Shown in pieces: positions 1 through 12,620 of a stretch of DNA of 64,000 bases. The position numbers and the translations under genes are program-made. The stretch is from Gymnorhina tibicen (lineage: Eukaryota > Chordata > Aves > Passeriformes > Artamidae), in contig VXAZ01004548.1 in NCBI GenBank assembly GCA_013399875.1, forward strand, positions 62,001 to 126,000. The letters run 5' to 3'. The first letter of the stretch is position 1. Each line of letters begins with the position of its first letter. Below the pieces are notes generated by a model that did not search any database, was not told the origin of the DNA, and saw only the letters and a program-made list of their open reading frames with translations.

Positions 1-2680
1 CTTCCCTCCCTTCATATTGTTGATGGGAAGGAGAGACAGTTAATGCAACAATAATCCCACTTAATTCTTTAGATATTCACAAATAGAGATGCCATCTGAT
101 TTACGACTAGCTTTTCAATTCCTGTTGCTCTGCATGCCTAAAAATGCTAAATCTGTATGATGTCCAAGGTTGCTTAGGATTCATGGGACAAATATTCTCT
201 CACCCAATACTTAAAGTGTCTTGATCTGCTAATTGTTCTCAGAGCACACGAAAGATATTGCTGTTGCTTGGTTCAGTAAAAACAATTGTACTTTCAATAA
301 ATTTTTAATGATGCTTGTTCTTTTCTCGTGCAAAATTATTTCATACCTAACTGGCAATGGCCACAATGGGAAGGTACAGTCTGTATTCCTTTCCACTAAA
401 GTAGTTTTAAACATTTACTTTGCAGTTTACTGAGAGTAACAGGAAAAATATAAAATGGGGATACAGGGGATGTAATTGGAGGGGGAAAAAAATTTGCAGT
501 TAAGGCTTTCTTTTGTGGAAGAAAAATGCATAATTCTTAACTTCAGAAAGCTAGAAATCAGGGGATAACTCTAGGCTGGTACTATGGAAACAGAAGAAAT
601 GTTATCGCTGAAACCCTCAATACTGTTTGCACACTTGTTTCCCTATCTACCTGCTGCGAAATGCACCCAGATTTCTGGGAGTGAGGATTGTATTCTAGGC
701 ATTTCTTTCCTCTAGTAAGGTTCTTTATACCTGACTTTCTAATTTTTAAAATTTTTCATACCTAATCTCTGTGTATAAAGATCTAGTTAATTTTAAGATC
801 TTTGCAGGTTTAAAAATTAGGGATAATAATAATGTCCTTTTAAGAACACAGAACATTTATTCTTAAGCATAATAAAACTCCTTCCAAAGGTGGACAACAC
901 ATCAATTTAAATAATAACACAAGCGTTAAAGAGCTCAGAAAACCAGCAACCAGATCACAAGACTAGTGAAAACAGGTGTAGTGTGGCTACATGGAAGTTG
1001 TTAGAGTCAATTCAGACCTTCTTGTCATTCTTGTCTCTACCTTAAACATCCTAGATCTGGTTGTTCATAAAATCAGATAAATAAAAACACAAAAGGCACA
1101 GTATCCTCCCCTTTCCCCATTGTCTTCATAATTGTAGAGTACTCCTTTTTGGTTTTCTGAAAGTAGATAATTAGATTAAATTAGGGGTAGTTTCACTGTC
1201 ACTTTCAATACTATAAATCACTATATAAGACATTCATAATACAGTTTTAATTTGCTGATTTACTTATAATAATTTTCTACAACCTGCAATGAGGCTTATC
1301 AGAGCAATATCAGTATTATTCATTTATTTACCATAATATATTTGCCTTGAAAGCATGTATACAAATTTACGAATTGTCCAGATTTACTTTGATTGCATGA
1401 AACTACATGTATTATTCCTATAGTTTAACAGAACTACTTCACTCCCAGGGAAAGAAGATAAAATGAATTATATAATTTACCTGGCTTTCTGTAAATTTGT
1501 ATTGTGATTTAAAAAAACATGTGGATAAAAGTAGACACACCCAAACCCTGAGACACATATTTGTTTCAAAAAAGGGATATAGATTTAATGTATACTGCTT
1601 ATAAATACAAATGAGACAAGAACAAAATCCTTGTGTATCTGAAAGATAAAAAGAAAAAAGCTACACTGCACCTTGGCAGTACCAGAACAACGATACCATT
1701 GCAGAGCAGTCACTATTTCCAGTTATATGGGGTTTTTTTAAACACAAAGAACCTTTTTCAGCATATTTTCTGGCAGACTACACTGAAAGTGAACAGAAGT
1801 TGAAAACAGCACTTGTCAGAGGTTGATCCTTTAACCACTGTATACGTTAAGCCTGTTTGTTTCATGGAGCAGTGGAGTAGAAGCAGATAATTGCGTTGCC
1901 AGGAAAGGTGCTGAACCCACCTTCAGCTGATGTAAATGTAAATGCTTATTGAAAACATGCTGGCTTATGCAGACTGAGGATCTGATCTTCAAAATTTTGT
2001 GATCTTTTTAATAGAAAAAATGCAGTTACATACTCAAAAAACCCCGCATCTCAGTAATGACATTTTTTTCCCTCTATTTCTGGGGGCAGTTAAGGATAAG
2101 GGAAAAAAAAGTTATCTGAAAACATAATACATCATTTATCTGAGAAATTTGTAAATTCTGCCTTGAAGCTGATACACATTTGTTACATTATACATGCTTT
2201 GAAAATAGAATAACTCTTTTTAGAAAATTATACTGAGTCTTTCAGAAACAGCCAACTCTGTCATTCAGGAAAATCTCATGCCAAAATAATGCACTTCTTG
2301 CTAAGTTAGATTTATAATTTTTAAGATTAATTTACTCACACATTTCCAAACTGTACAAAAAAAGATTCAGTTAAACATATTTGAAATTGCTGCTGTTGAG
2401 ATATTGATGAGATTTTGCCACCAATAGAAAGGTGAATATGTAGTCCACGAAAATATATTAGTGTGTGTACATTAGTATTGACTGCTTTCAAAGTCTATTT
2501 TACCCCAGTTATTCACATTTGAATGACTTGATATGATATATAAATTATTGCCCAAATTGTACGTTTTCAAGGGAACGTTGAATGTACAGCATTTGATTCA
2601 GTGTCAGATGAACACATAAAAAGAGGAAAATCAAAGAAGAGAGAGAAGAGAAAGCAAAAAGCAATAAAAACAAACTGAAG
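1..2680. other. AT-rich noncoding stretch, no gene seen
   Basis: No open frame exceeds about 66 codons and no splice-bounded coding exon, RNA gene or recognisable repeat was identified. The sequence is unique-looking, AT-rich and CpG-poor. Very old, unrecognisable repeats or conserved noncoding elements cannot be excluded by eye. Confidence 0.6.
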
Positions 2681-2749
2681 AGGAAGGAAGGAAGGAAGGA
2701 AGGAAGGAAGGAAGGAAGGAAGGAAGGAAGGAAGGAAGGAAGGAAGGAA
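2681..2749 (+). repeat. (GGAA)n microsatellite, about 17 units
   Basis: Tandem GGAA/AGGA tetranucleotides run almost without interruption for about 69 bp, after a purine-rich lead-in. On the minus strand the array reads TTCC and produces a low-complexity Leu-Pro-Ser repeat, which is not a real protein. GGAA is the core of ETS-factor binding sites, so long arrays can act as enhancers in some genomes, but nothing here shows that this one does. Arrays of this kind are usually length-polymorphic. Confidence 0.97.
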
Positions 2750-3172
2750 AACTAGTAACATAATCTCAAATGAGTAACTTAGTTTTGAGGAAGCAAGGTG
2801 TTGTAGGAACCCAGGAAATTTTTCAAAAAACATTTATAACCTGTGGGAAAGCAACTCAAGACTTCTGTTTCGTCAACAGATAAAACAAAGCAAGAAAAAT
2901 CTGCCTAAGTCCTGCATGTCCTGTTGTAATGTTTCATTACTGAGTACACTTTCCCCCAGAGACCCACAGCTAAACCTACTTATAGACAGAAAAATGAAAA
3001 TCTGATCCTGTCTCCTTTAAAGGCTCCCCTCTCTACCTGTTTTTGCTGAGAAAAGTACATACAATGTATATAACAAAACAGAGGATGTTTCACAATGTAA
3101 CAAGATCACTGTGTTTCCTTTTGAGCAGTGGTTCTATGACCTCTTAGGCATATGTAAGAGAAAGTGAAAAAC
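2750..3172. other. Noncoding spacer, nothing recognised
   Basis: Short AT-rich interval between the GGAA array and the LTR fragment. No ORF or repeat family is recognised. Confidence 0.6.
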
Positions 3173-3795
3173 TGTTGTGGTGGGTTGACCCTAGCTGATG
3201 CTAGATGCCAACCAAAGCTGCTCTCTTTCCCTTCCTCAATGGGAGAAGGAAGAGGAAATACAACAAAAGGCTCATGGATCAAGATAAGAGCAGGGAAATA
3301 TCACTCAGTAATTACCATCACAGGCAAAACCAGCCCAACCTGGGGAAAAATAATTTAATTTATTACCAATCAAATCAGATAAATCATGTATAATGAGAAC
3401 TAAAACCAAATCTTAAAACACCTTCCCTTTCCCTTCTTCCCAGGCTCAATTTTACTACCAATTTTCTCTACCTCCTACCCTTCAGCAGTGTAGGGGAACT
3501 AGGAATGGGGTTTTGGATTCAGTTCATCACACATTGTCTCTGCTGCTCCTTCCTCCTCAGAGGGAGAAATCCTTGCTCTCTTTCCCTGATTCACCATGAG
3601 GTCCCTCCCATTAACTGCAGTTCTTCATGAACTGCTCCAGCATTGGTCTCTTGCACCGGCTGCAGTTCCTTGGGAAGAGACTGCCTCAGTGTTGGTTTGC
3701 CCCATGGGGTCATAAATCCTGCCAACAAAACTGCTTCAATGTGGGGTCCTCTCTCCCTCTTTTCTTTGTTTTCTTCTGATGGCACTCCAAGGTTC
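3173..3795. mobile_element. Avian endogenous retrovirus LTR fragment
   Basis: The block starts at 3173 with TGTTGTGGTGGGTTGACC. It continues through a purine-rich AGGAAATACAACAAAAGGCT stretch, an ATTTAATTTATTACCAATCAAATCAG stretch and a pyrimidine-rich end with several 'tgctccag-attgg' or 'ctgcttcaatgtgggg' units. This matches the start and internal layout of a common avian ERV LTR family as I recall it. The leading TG fits an LTR boundary. The expected far end is missing, since similarity fades near 3795, and no target-site duplication was found, so this is a truncated copy. The transcription direction is not certain, so no strand is given. Several short open frames in the block are incidental. 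Confidence 0.7.
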
Positions 3796-6378
3796 AGACT
3801 CACTCATTGTACTCAGCAAATCTTTTAATCTTACTAAAAGTCATACTGTAAATGAACTTACCAAAGTTAACATAGGGATATGTTAGGAATAAAATAACAT
3901 AGAAATAAAAATGGAGCTTGGTTTCTGGCTCACTTTTAAGAAAGAGACATGCATTTCAAACCAAACAATTTATCCTCCCTCCAAGTCTCACTTCCTGTGT
4001 AGAAATATGCTATATTTTAACTAAAGCCACTTAAAGTTGTAAGAGTTCTGTTTAAAGAAGACTTCATTCATCACTTTGCCATGGCACAGCAATTCTGCAG
4101 TTCATCCAACTCTATGAAAAGGGCTGTTTGTTATTGTGCTCAGTTAAAGGCAAGCCGGACTCAGGTACGGTAAAGAAAACATGCCACCTGCCCACACTCC
4201 TCACTTCTTTAGCAACATCCAACATAGTGGCACATGCTTCAGGCACAAGAAATACAGTGCTCCAACCAAGACCAGGCCAATTCTGACTCAATTGGCAGAA
4301 TAATTCATCCAAAACCTATATTAATTAATGGGGTTTTCCATTCCCACCCATCCGCCCCCAAGGTTTACAGGGTTTCTATCTGAACTAATTTTCGCCATTA
4401 TTGTTTTCATCACTAGTTTTCATCAATTGTTTTCATTAATATCACACAATACAGTATCAAAGGAGTCATTATTTTTTTTCAGCTGATATTTTCAAATATT
4501 TACATCTTTTCACCAAAATGTGACATTTATACATGCTTCTTGCCATACTTTGACAAATTGAGTTAGAATTGCCAACTCTGAAAAAGGGGGATAGGAAACA
4601 CATTGCAGGGGGTAACTTGCTTATGCTCAGACATCATCAGCTGTTTAAAAGTGGCAGATGGATTTACTCTTCTTAAGCAAGAAAGTCTTCACAGAAGCAA
4701 ATCTAGTTTCCTATCTATCTGCTTTGCTTCATGCAAGCAGTTCTGAGAAGGAGCAGATCGTCACTATAATCAAGAAGACAAGAAGTACCAACACAGAGAG
4801 TTCTGTAAAAGCCAGGGGATGAGGAAGAACACTCTGTAAAGCTCTGAGAAATGAAATTAAGTTCAGCTGTACAATAGATTGAATCCCAATTCTTACATAC
4901 AAAATTTGATAAAAAAAAAAAAAGAAGTTGGAATGATGCTGATATATTTGGGCATCACAAAAAGTTTTGGGAATATAAAAGGTTATATGATAACAGTCTA
5001 AAGTGCCAGTGTTAATTAAAAACGTAATTGGAAACAACTGTGATTTGGTATGTATTATTAGATTTTTAGCCAGCACTACAAGAATTAAAGCTATCCCCAA
5101 AGGTTCTTCAGAGTATATTTCTACTCACCAATAAATGTTAAAATGCTGGTGCTGCAACAGTCTGAAAATAGAAGAAAATACTCAGATTTTTTTGCAACTA
5201 ATCTTGTGGAACATGTTTATTTATGCAGAACTAGAGAATATAGAGGATTAATTTGCTTTTTGTTTTTAGTATAAAAGCACAATTGGAGTATGCCTTATGC
5301 ATATTCATAAAACATTATTTGCATTTATGTCCAGATTACTTTAATTATCCTGGATCATATTTTTTTAAAAAGTGAAAGATTATAGATCTCTACTAAGACT
5401 AATAATTTTAGCACCTACAAGAGCCGAACCTTGCAATTCTAAAGGTGATACATGCCAGACTGGGAAACTGTTCAATCACCTTACTGAGTTCTCAGCTGAG
5501 CAAGTAGTCTTATTAAAGTTGATCAGTTAATTTAAGTTACTAAGTATTCAACACAATTGCACAATATATCTCTGTTATTTCTGGCTCATTGGTGTCTGCA
5601 ACCCCTCGGTCCACTGGCATGATTTTGGACACCTTTACTGAAAGCTAGCATTTAAGCACACACACATGCACACATTGCTTTTTCCTTCTTTCTTTTTACT
5701 TTTTTTTGTGAAGCATTGAACTCAGAGGGTGCAGCTTGAGATCTGCAAAGGACTGTGGGAAATACGTGAGATCAGAGAAAGGCACTGATGCAGCAAGTGT
5801 TACTAAGGCTGCAGTAAAAGACTCCTTTAAACCCATCTCTAAACAGTTACTTCAAAGCAGGAACACTGTACTGTTGATCTGCTGCTAGAAAAAATAAAAA
5901 AATAAATGAAGTTAAACTAAACCAAATTCGAGCAGTTACAAAACGAGAATTAAAGGTCACAGCCTGAGGTGGCAACTGCATAACACGTCCTATTTAGGGA
6001 TGTCTTATGCAGCTATGACAGCTATACACTACAACAGCTCAGCCAGTTTAGAAGGAACTTTCTTGAGGCTTCAACTTGAAGATCTACTTGAAGATCTTGT
6101 AGTCCTTACAAACTGGTGTGTAAATTTAGAAGTCTTCACTGATCTACTTTAAAATTCCATACAATATACCCTATAGTTCGGTGTGTGCATGAGCGATTTG
6201 AACCATGTTCAGGAAATGAAAAAAAATTGACTACATTTTCAAGAATTGTCAGATATTGACAAATCCTTTTTAAATTAGTGACAGAACACTCCAAAGGTCT
6301 TTCACTTAAAAAAAACCCTGCCATTTGAATACTAAAATATTAGTTTAGAACATCACTGTGAGTGCCTACATTTGGAAA
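3796..6378. other. AT-rich noncoding stretch
   Basis: No gene or repeat family recognised. A 123-codon minus-strand frame at 4729-5100 is rich in Phe, Leu and Ile, as expected from AT-rich noncoding DNA, and includes an artefactual poly-Phe run from an A tract at about 4910-4923. A 12-bp motif (acttgaagatct) occurs twice in tandem near 6073-6098. Confidence 0.55.
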
Positions 6379-6482
6379 AGGCCCCCAAAAAACCAAAAAC
6401 CCCCCAAGCTCCCAGCCAAACAACAAAACATACAACAAAAAAAACCCCCCACCCACATCCTCAAACAAAAAACCCAGAAAAA
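6379..6482. repeat. A/C-rich low-complexity tract
   Basis: About 100 bp composed almost only of A and C (runs of CCCCC and AAAAAAA, repeated CAAAACA units). It creates two overlapping Lys/Pro-rich pseudo-ORFs on the plus strand. It could be a decayed microsatellite or the remains of a poly(A)-type tail, and no element is recognisable next to it. Confidence 0.85.
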
Positions 6483-9400
6483 CTCTTTGCTATTCATCAG
6501 AAATAGTACAGAGGCCATCTTCTTTTTCTGTTTCCTCTTCACTTTGAAGAATTGTTGATTTGACTACTTTTAATAGGATTATCAACTTCATTTCATGTAC
6601 AGTGTAGATAAAAGTAATGCAATATATTTTCTTAGCTCATAAAGAAAACTAAATATTAGCATAGTCAAATATGAAATAAAGCAATGGACAGAGATTTTTA
6701 TTCTTGACTATTAATTTGAAAATATTTCTGGTAGAGATAATACTTGGTAATCAGCAACTAATTCTTAAAATGAGTTAACTTACATCGAAGATGTCAAATA
6801 GCATTTTAGTGTTCCTCAGTTTATTCTGGAATCTGACATACTTTGCCCCATATATCTGTACAGTATTAAATTAAGCCTCTTAGAAGAGCACTTGAAGCAC
6901 ACATCAGAATGTACTCTAAAAAACAGCTGTTTATCTCACTAATACTACAAGATGAATGTGTCCTTACTGGAAATATGACCTGTCTTTGCATTCCTCCCAC
7001 TTTTGCTACATAAACCACAGAGACAAAGAAAGTGCCACTGTGAGTGTCACTGGAACAGTAAACATAGATTTTCCAGGGCTATCTCTGATTACAACTTAAA
7101 TTCTTTATATCAGTACCTTAACTTTGAAATAGCTTTTTTGGGGTTTTCTGGGAGCAGTGAGATATTTTAAGAAATAACATTAGCAGAACAGCTAATTAAA
7201 GGTCAACAAGTTTAGTGCAAGTGCTAAGTTTAATACTGTACAATAGAAATTATATATTACATAGAAATAAACCCTGAATGCTGTTTTAAAAAATTGGATT
7301 TCAGAACAGTGGTAAAATAATATTTGTACTTATTCAAAAATCACTGATTTTGTTACTCCAAAATCAACAGTTTCTTTCAAGGCAAATGGTAAATTATTTG
7401 CTTTCCCTTGTTCTACTCTGAGTGCTGTTGCCCAGACTATCACGCATAAACAAGGAAAATCAGAAGAGAAAGAAGAGTGGCCACGAGCCTACTTCAGTCT
7501 CAACTTGTGTCACTGATGAGCTCTCAGACCTGATCACCTCCGCGTTGAGGAGGAACCACCAGGCACTCGCAGCTATCAGCACAAATGGTTGAACATGAGC
7601 TCCATGACATTGTGTAAATCCAGTTGTAGTAGAACAGCATAAGACTCATACATAGCAGACTTAAGTATAGGGTTACTCAGAAGTTAAAAACACAAGAACA
7701 ATCATATTAGGGCAAAACAAATGCTCCATGTGGACCAGCATTTTATTTTTAACTTTGATCTACAGAGTCTTGCAACATAAATGTAAGAAAAAGGAGACCA
7801 TTAAGCTTCTGTTTGAAATATCCTCCAAGCTTCTAGTCATTAAAATCTTGCTGGACTATAGTGTTTACATAGACTGTAGCCTAAAGCTATCGATTTTAAA
7901 TTTGCATATTTCATTTTTGAATGCGTCTACACTTACTTGCCAGTGTAATTCTTAAAGTAACATTGTTTTATAGGTATATATGTGTAAAAAAGCTGTTTTA
8001 AGCTTTTTACTTTATTATTTAGCATGAATGGTTTTGTAGAGGTTTTGTTTGGTTTTTAGTTTGTTTGTTTAAGATAATGAGAAACAGCAAATAATTATAC
8101 CCTATTTGCCTTTTCTGTCCACCCTCGAGTTTAGACCACTAGCATATCCTCTACTGGCTACTGTTTTCCAAGCTGATGGATCCCATTTACTTTTTTTCTT
8201 GTGAAAGTAATTTTTTACCTCTGATTGCCCTCAGTTTCCTTTATAACTATTTTATGTTTGTTTTGCTGTGGTAAGAACTTCAAGCAATTTTCAAGGACTA
8301 TGCCTCGTAGGTCTCTATGGTAACAGCATTATGTTATTTATTTCATTCTCTTCATTTTCTAAGACATTATCTCACACTATTTGCCAAGTAGATTAATAAT
8401 GACCATTTAACAGATGGTTTTGGATAATTATCTACAAAAACTCCAGTATGTGTTCACATTCTTCTAAAAGCAGCTATACAGGCAATAACAACCAGTGTTT
8501 TTCTCTTTGTGCACCTCTCATGAGGCTAATGAAGCATGGAATGATGAATATGGTTTTAGTGGTCAAGAGCATTTTTCAGCTATCGGACTTTTTGACTGAA
8601 AATATACAATGCTGTTACATTCCTGAACTGAGAACACTTTGTGATTTTTCTCTGAAGATAATTAGCCAAGCTATATTGTAAACAGAGATTGCAGGGAAAC
8701 CTTCCCCTTAAATAAGGAAGGAAGTATTAGCTAATTTGAAAGTACTTTTGATAAACTGTCTTACCTAATTTGGTAACAGAATAATATTTAGATTCAATGA
8801 AAGAAATGTTTCGGAGTTGCAGTTGTTCTCCTATCAGAGAAAAAAAAAATAGTTAAGAAGTGCAAATTCAAAATCAATGAGAAAAAAAGTATTATTTAAC
8901 TCTGTTTATTATTTTTTCAAAGTATCACATTGAAACCAATCTGCAGCTCTTTAGAAGCTTTAAACAGGAGTACTTACAGTAGCTTTGAAGGATAACAAGC
9001 CACTGTTTTCCTATTTGTATGTGTAAAGAGAAGTCCAACAAAGAATAGGTTTGAAAAATAAGACAGTTAAGGACAGGTGATGAAATAACTCAGTCACCTT
9101 TGTTCCCTCACAGGAATAATAACCCTACACAAATTGCAGAGGAAACAGTACTTGCTTCTGAATCTAATTAAATAAAAAGTATCAGACCTAAGAATCAAGG
9201 CTTCTTGGTTATACAAGAATGAACAACAGAAGATGATTAATTTTTTTTCTTTTTTTCTTCAATCAAGGCTGAACAAAATGTAAAGCAAAAAGCTAGATTA
9301 AGAGTGGTGCCCAGGTGTAGAAAAATGAATACTGCTGAGCTTTGATCTTGAAGAAATAAAGATTTTTATGAACTATATTGTGCAGTTTTGCAGACTATCT

Positions 9401-12400
9401 GCTCTTTTTATCAGCATTTCTTTGATATAAACTTACAATACTAGTTTCCAGCACTTCCATTTCTCCGAGAAGTAGAAGTTCAGATTAAAATTTCAAACAC
9501 CAGCTCCTTTGAAAAGAGGCTTAGATATAGCATTGACAGCTATATTCTGTAATTTCTGATTGTATAACATGCCATCATCACTCTTTGTGACATGTATGAT
9601 TACACTAATACCAAAGAGCTTTCATACAACTGCACAGTAATTTGGATAATCTATTCATGCTTAAGAATTAATCAGAGATGGAAAAGCTATTATCCACTAT
9701 GTGTGCTACAAGGTTTTCAGTTCGTTTGCATGGATTCGTTCTTTTTCCTCTTACTCATTTATCTTCAACAGTAAAGCTACTCTCAGATGTCATAAAAATT
9801 GTAATATCAGGTTTGGAGGTACTGTAATTTAAAATCTACTTGCCGTGAACTTCTAAACAGCAGAATAAGATAACTTGAAAAAGAATGAAATAATTTTTTG
9901 ATACAGAAAAATGAAACAATTTTTCAGATGTTTCAGACCAGGCAATGGAGTATAAGTGGATCGCCTATTGCCTAAGCCATAAGCAAACAAATTTCATTCA
10001 TCTAGGTGTAATAATCCTTAGACATTTCCCCAATTGTAAAGAAGAAATATCTTCTGTATTATTTTACCACACTGTTTCCATAATATACTCTGATGTGCAA
10101 TTGGGACATTCTAAACTGAGGATATGCTCTACATGCTTATTGTGGTGTTGTTTTGTGTCTTTTTTTTTTGAACCTTGTTTTTAGTAGAAGACAACACACA
10201 CTTTTAAAAGTGTATCCTTCTCTAATAATTTGCACCAAAAACTGTAATAAAAAGGGTGGTGGAAAATCTGAAAAACACAAGAAATATGTTCATTTCTCGT
10301 TCATGCAGCTACATAAAGATTTCATTTTAATTAATTTCCCCTCTCCATTTTAATGAAAGCAAGTAAAAGAATTAAATTCTAATTGTTTGGAGATTAAAGG
10401 AAACTTTTAAATGATCATATGCATTTCATTTACCCAAGAGAAAAGAGGGAGGATGCTAAAAGTTACTGTCTTCTGAAATTTAATGCAAGTAAAAACTGAA
10501 TGATGACAAAAGCACCTTTGATGGGATTAGTCTTTTTACCTTTGTTTGAAGCCAAGGAAAAAACCGAATCGCTTGAACACAAAATACACTTTCAATACAT
10601 AAACTGATTCACTAGGGAGGTAAATCATGTGTTTAAAGTTAAAGGATATAGTTAGTATGTTTATTGATTTGAGATCTGAATAATTTTAACCTCTTACTCA
10701 GTAAAGAGTGTTTGATAAACATCAATTAATTATTGCTTTTATTTAAAGGAAAAGCGGTTGTTGGTTAAAAATAAAATCCAACAGAATCAAAAGATATTCA
10801 TATCAGATGAAAATTTAATTAAATTATCATGTTTGGTTCAATTTTCTACCTGAAAAAATAAAAGTTCAGGCAAATCAGCTTTTCACCTTCACAGTTTTCA
10901 GAAAAGTTTAAAAAAAGTAAATAAATAGTGCCCTGCTTAAAAAAGACTGTTCACAACTCATATAGTGTAGAATTTTGGGGTGATGGACTGTAATTAATCT
11001 AAATACTCTATTAATCTAAATACACTATCTTCAATAAAACTTCCTAGAATAAAATGCTTCGTTCAGAAACTTTATGCAACATATGTTTCCTTTAAATGAA
11101 CAGAATCTGTGGGATTTAAGCATTTCATTGTATGTACGAAACATTTTTAGATTTTATCTAAACATCCTTAAAAAATTAATAACTTTTCCAGAATTTTCCA
11201 GTATTACACTCAAACAGATTCCATTCCACACAATACTAGCAGTGGTAAAGGCATTGGACATTAAGATATCACTACAAGTAAATACTGCATTCATCCTCAA
11301 TCAATGTATCATGTTTGTTACCAGGAACGAGCAAGGCATTAAAAACGTATAGCAGAATAGATTTTTAACTTCTCACAAACTTCAAAAAATCTGAAACCAA
11401 TGAAAATCGTATTTCTGAAAACACAGAAACTATGCACCAAGTTTACATTTTTAAATACAAGTTTATTAGTAGCTGTATAAATATATTTTTAAGGCTCAGT
11501 AAAAGACTCCTGCCTTGTAATAGGGGCTTTGTCATTCTAATTCTGCTGGAGATGAGGCAGACGTGAGCAGGCTCATTCTGCACATGGAAAGGACAACCAA
11601 GCATGTGGTCTAGCAGGCAGGCTCTGGCAGTTCCCTTGAGCTTCATGTAGCTAAGAATGAAACAAATAGTGCCAGTCCCCCAGCACCCAGACTAAATTAT
11701 CTATCCTGATTATTTACTGGAATAGTTGCTGGTGTGCTTTCATCCCAAACTGACAAGCACTTTCCCAAACAATTCCTGGACATACTACAGGAAGAAGCAC
11801 CAGTCAGTAGCCATTTCCCATACACAATTTGTAGTAGTTGCAGTATTTGGGAGAGCAAGAAAATTTAATGGTATTGTGTGACAGGTTAGTGTCAGTACTA
11901 GAGAATAGTTTAAGATTTGTTTAGTTCACTAATATTTTGAAAGGCAGAAAAAACCACATAGTATCCCAGAGATCTTCCCTTAATTTAAAAGCAGCTATTG
12001 ATTTTAATAATGCTATTTATTTACCTTCTGAATCACAGTTTACTTTTTTTCTACTATAGTTTTCTTTTTATATCAACAAAAATTCTTAATTTATTCACAA
12101 CACTGTGGATGTGTGGACCATCTACTTTTTACTTTTGAAAGGTTTTCTGTACCTGGCCACTTTTATTAGTGCTACTATCTCTGTTTGTAAACCTCAAATT
12201 GGACAACAATTTATTTTTTTATCTGTAATATGTAAGAAATATGTATGAGATTAGCTAAAATTCACTTAATCACCTCAAATGTGTCAAGATCTGTAAAGAC
12301 AAATTATTTCAATTTATTAACTGTCTGTCACTGAGGGAAAAGGACATTGCCAAGATGAATATAGGAAGTGGAATAGGCTGGGTAAGGAAAAGCATTTCAC

Positions 12401-12419
12401 TTACACAGACACTCTTACA
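6483..12419. other. Long AT-rich noncoding stretch
   Basis: No open frame reaches 100 codons and no known repeat family was recognised. A short tandem duplication (attaatctaaatac followed by ct or actat) lies at about 10993-11027. The frames at 9945-10184 and 11074-11352 have the biased Ile/Phe/Leu/Asn composition of random AT-rich sequence and no recognisable domain. Confidence 0.55.
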
Positions 12420-12620
12420 CAAACACACATGCAGGGGTAGCTGTTGCAGGTACCTGACACCTGCTCCAGCAACCACATCAGTGAGTCAGACCAGGACAGC
12501 CTGGGGACGTGTGACCCTCACTCCCCCCAGTTTCTGAATCAGGCTCTGGGCAGGGCTCAGCATCAATGCCTTGAGTCCCCAGCTCCTGTGTGTTGCAGGC
12601 TGGTGTGACAGTATGCGATT
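12420..12620. other. Locally GC-rich patch of unknown nature
   Basis: About 200 bp clearly richer in G+C than the surroundings (for example gacagcctggggacgtgtga and cccccagtttctg) and containing few CpGs. Short open frames exist on both strands but none is recognisable. It may be an old repeat or a diverged regulatory element. No family is assigned. Confidence 0.3.

Noticed and set aside
2567..2833. Minus-strand frame with repeated Leu-Pro-Ser-Phe units
   Set aside because: Translation of the GGAA/TTCC microsatellite.
4729..5100. 123-codon minus-strand frame with hydrophobic segments
   Set aside because: Composition follows AT content, it includes a poly-Phe run from an A tract, and there is no domain or regulatory context.
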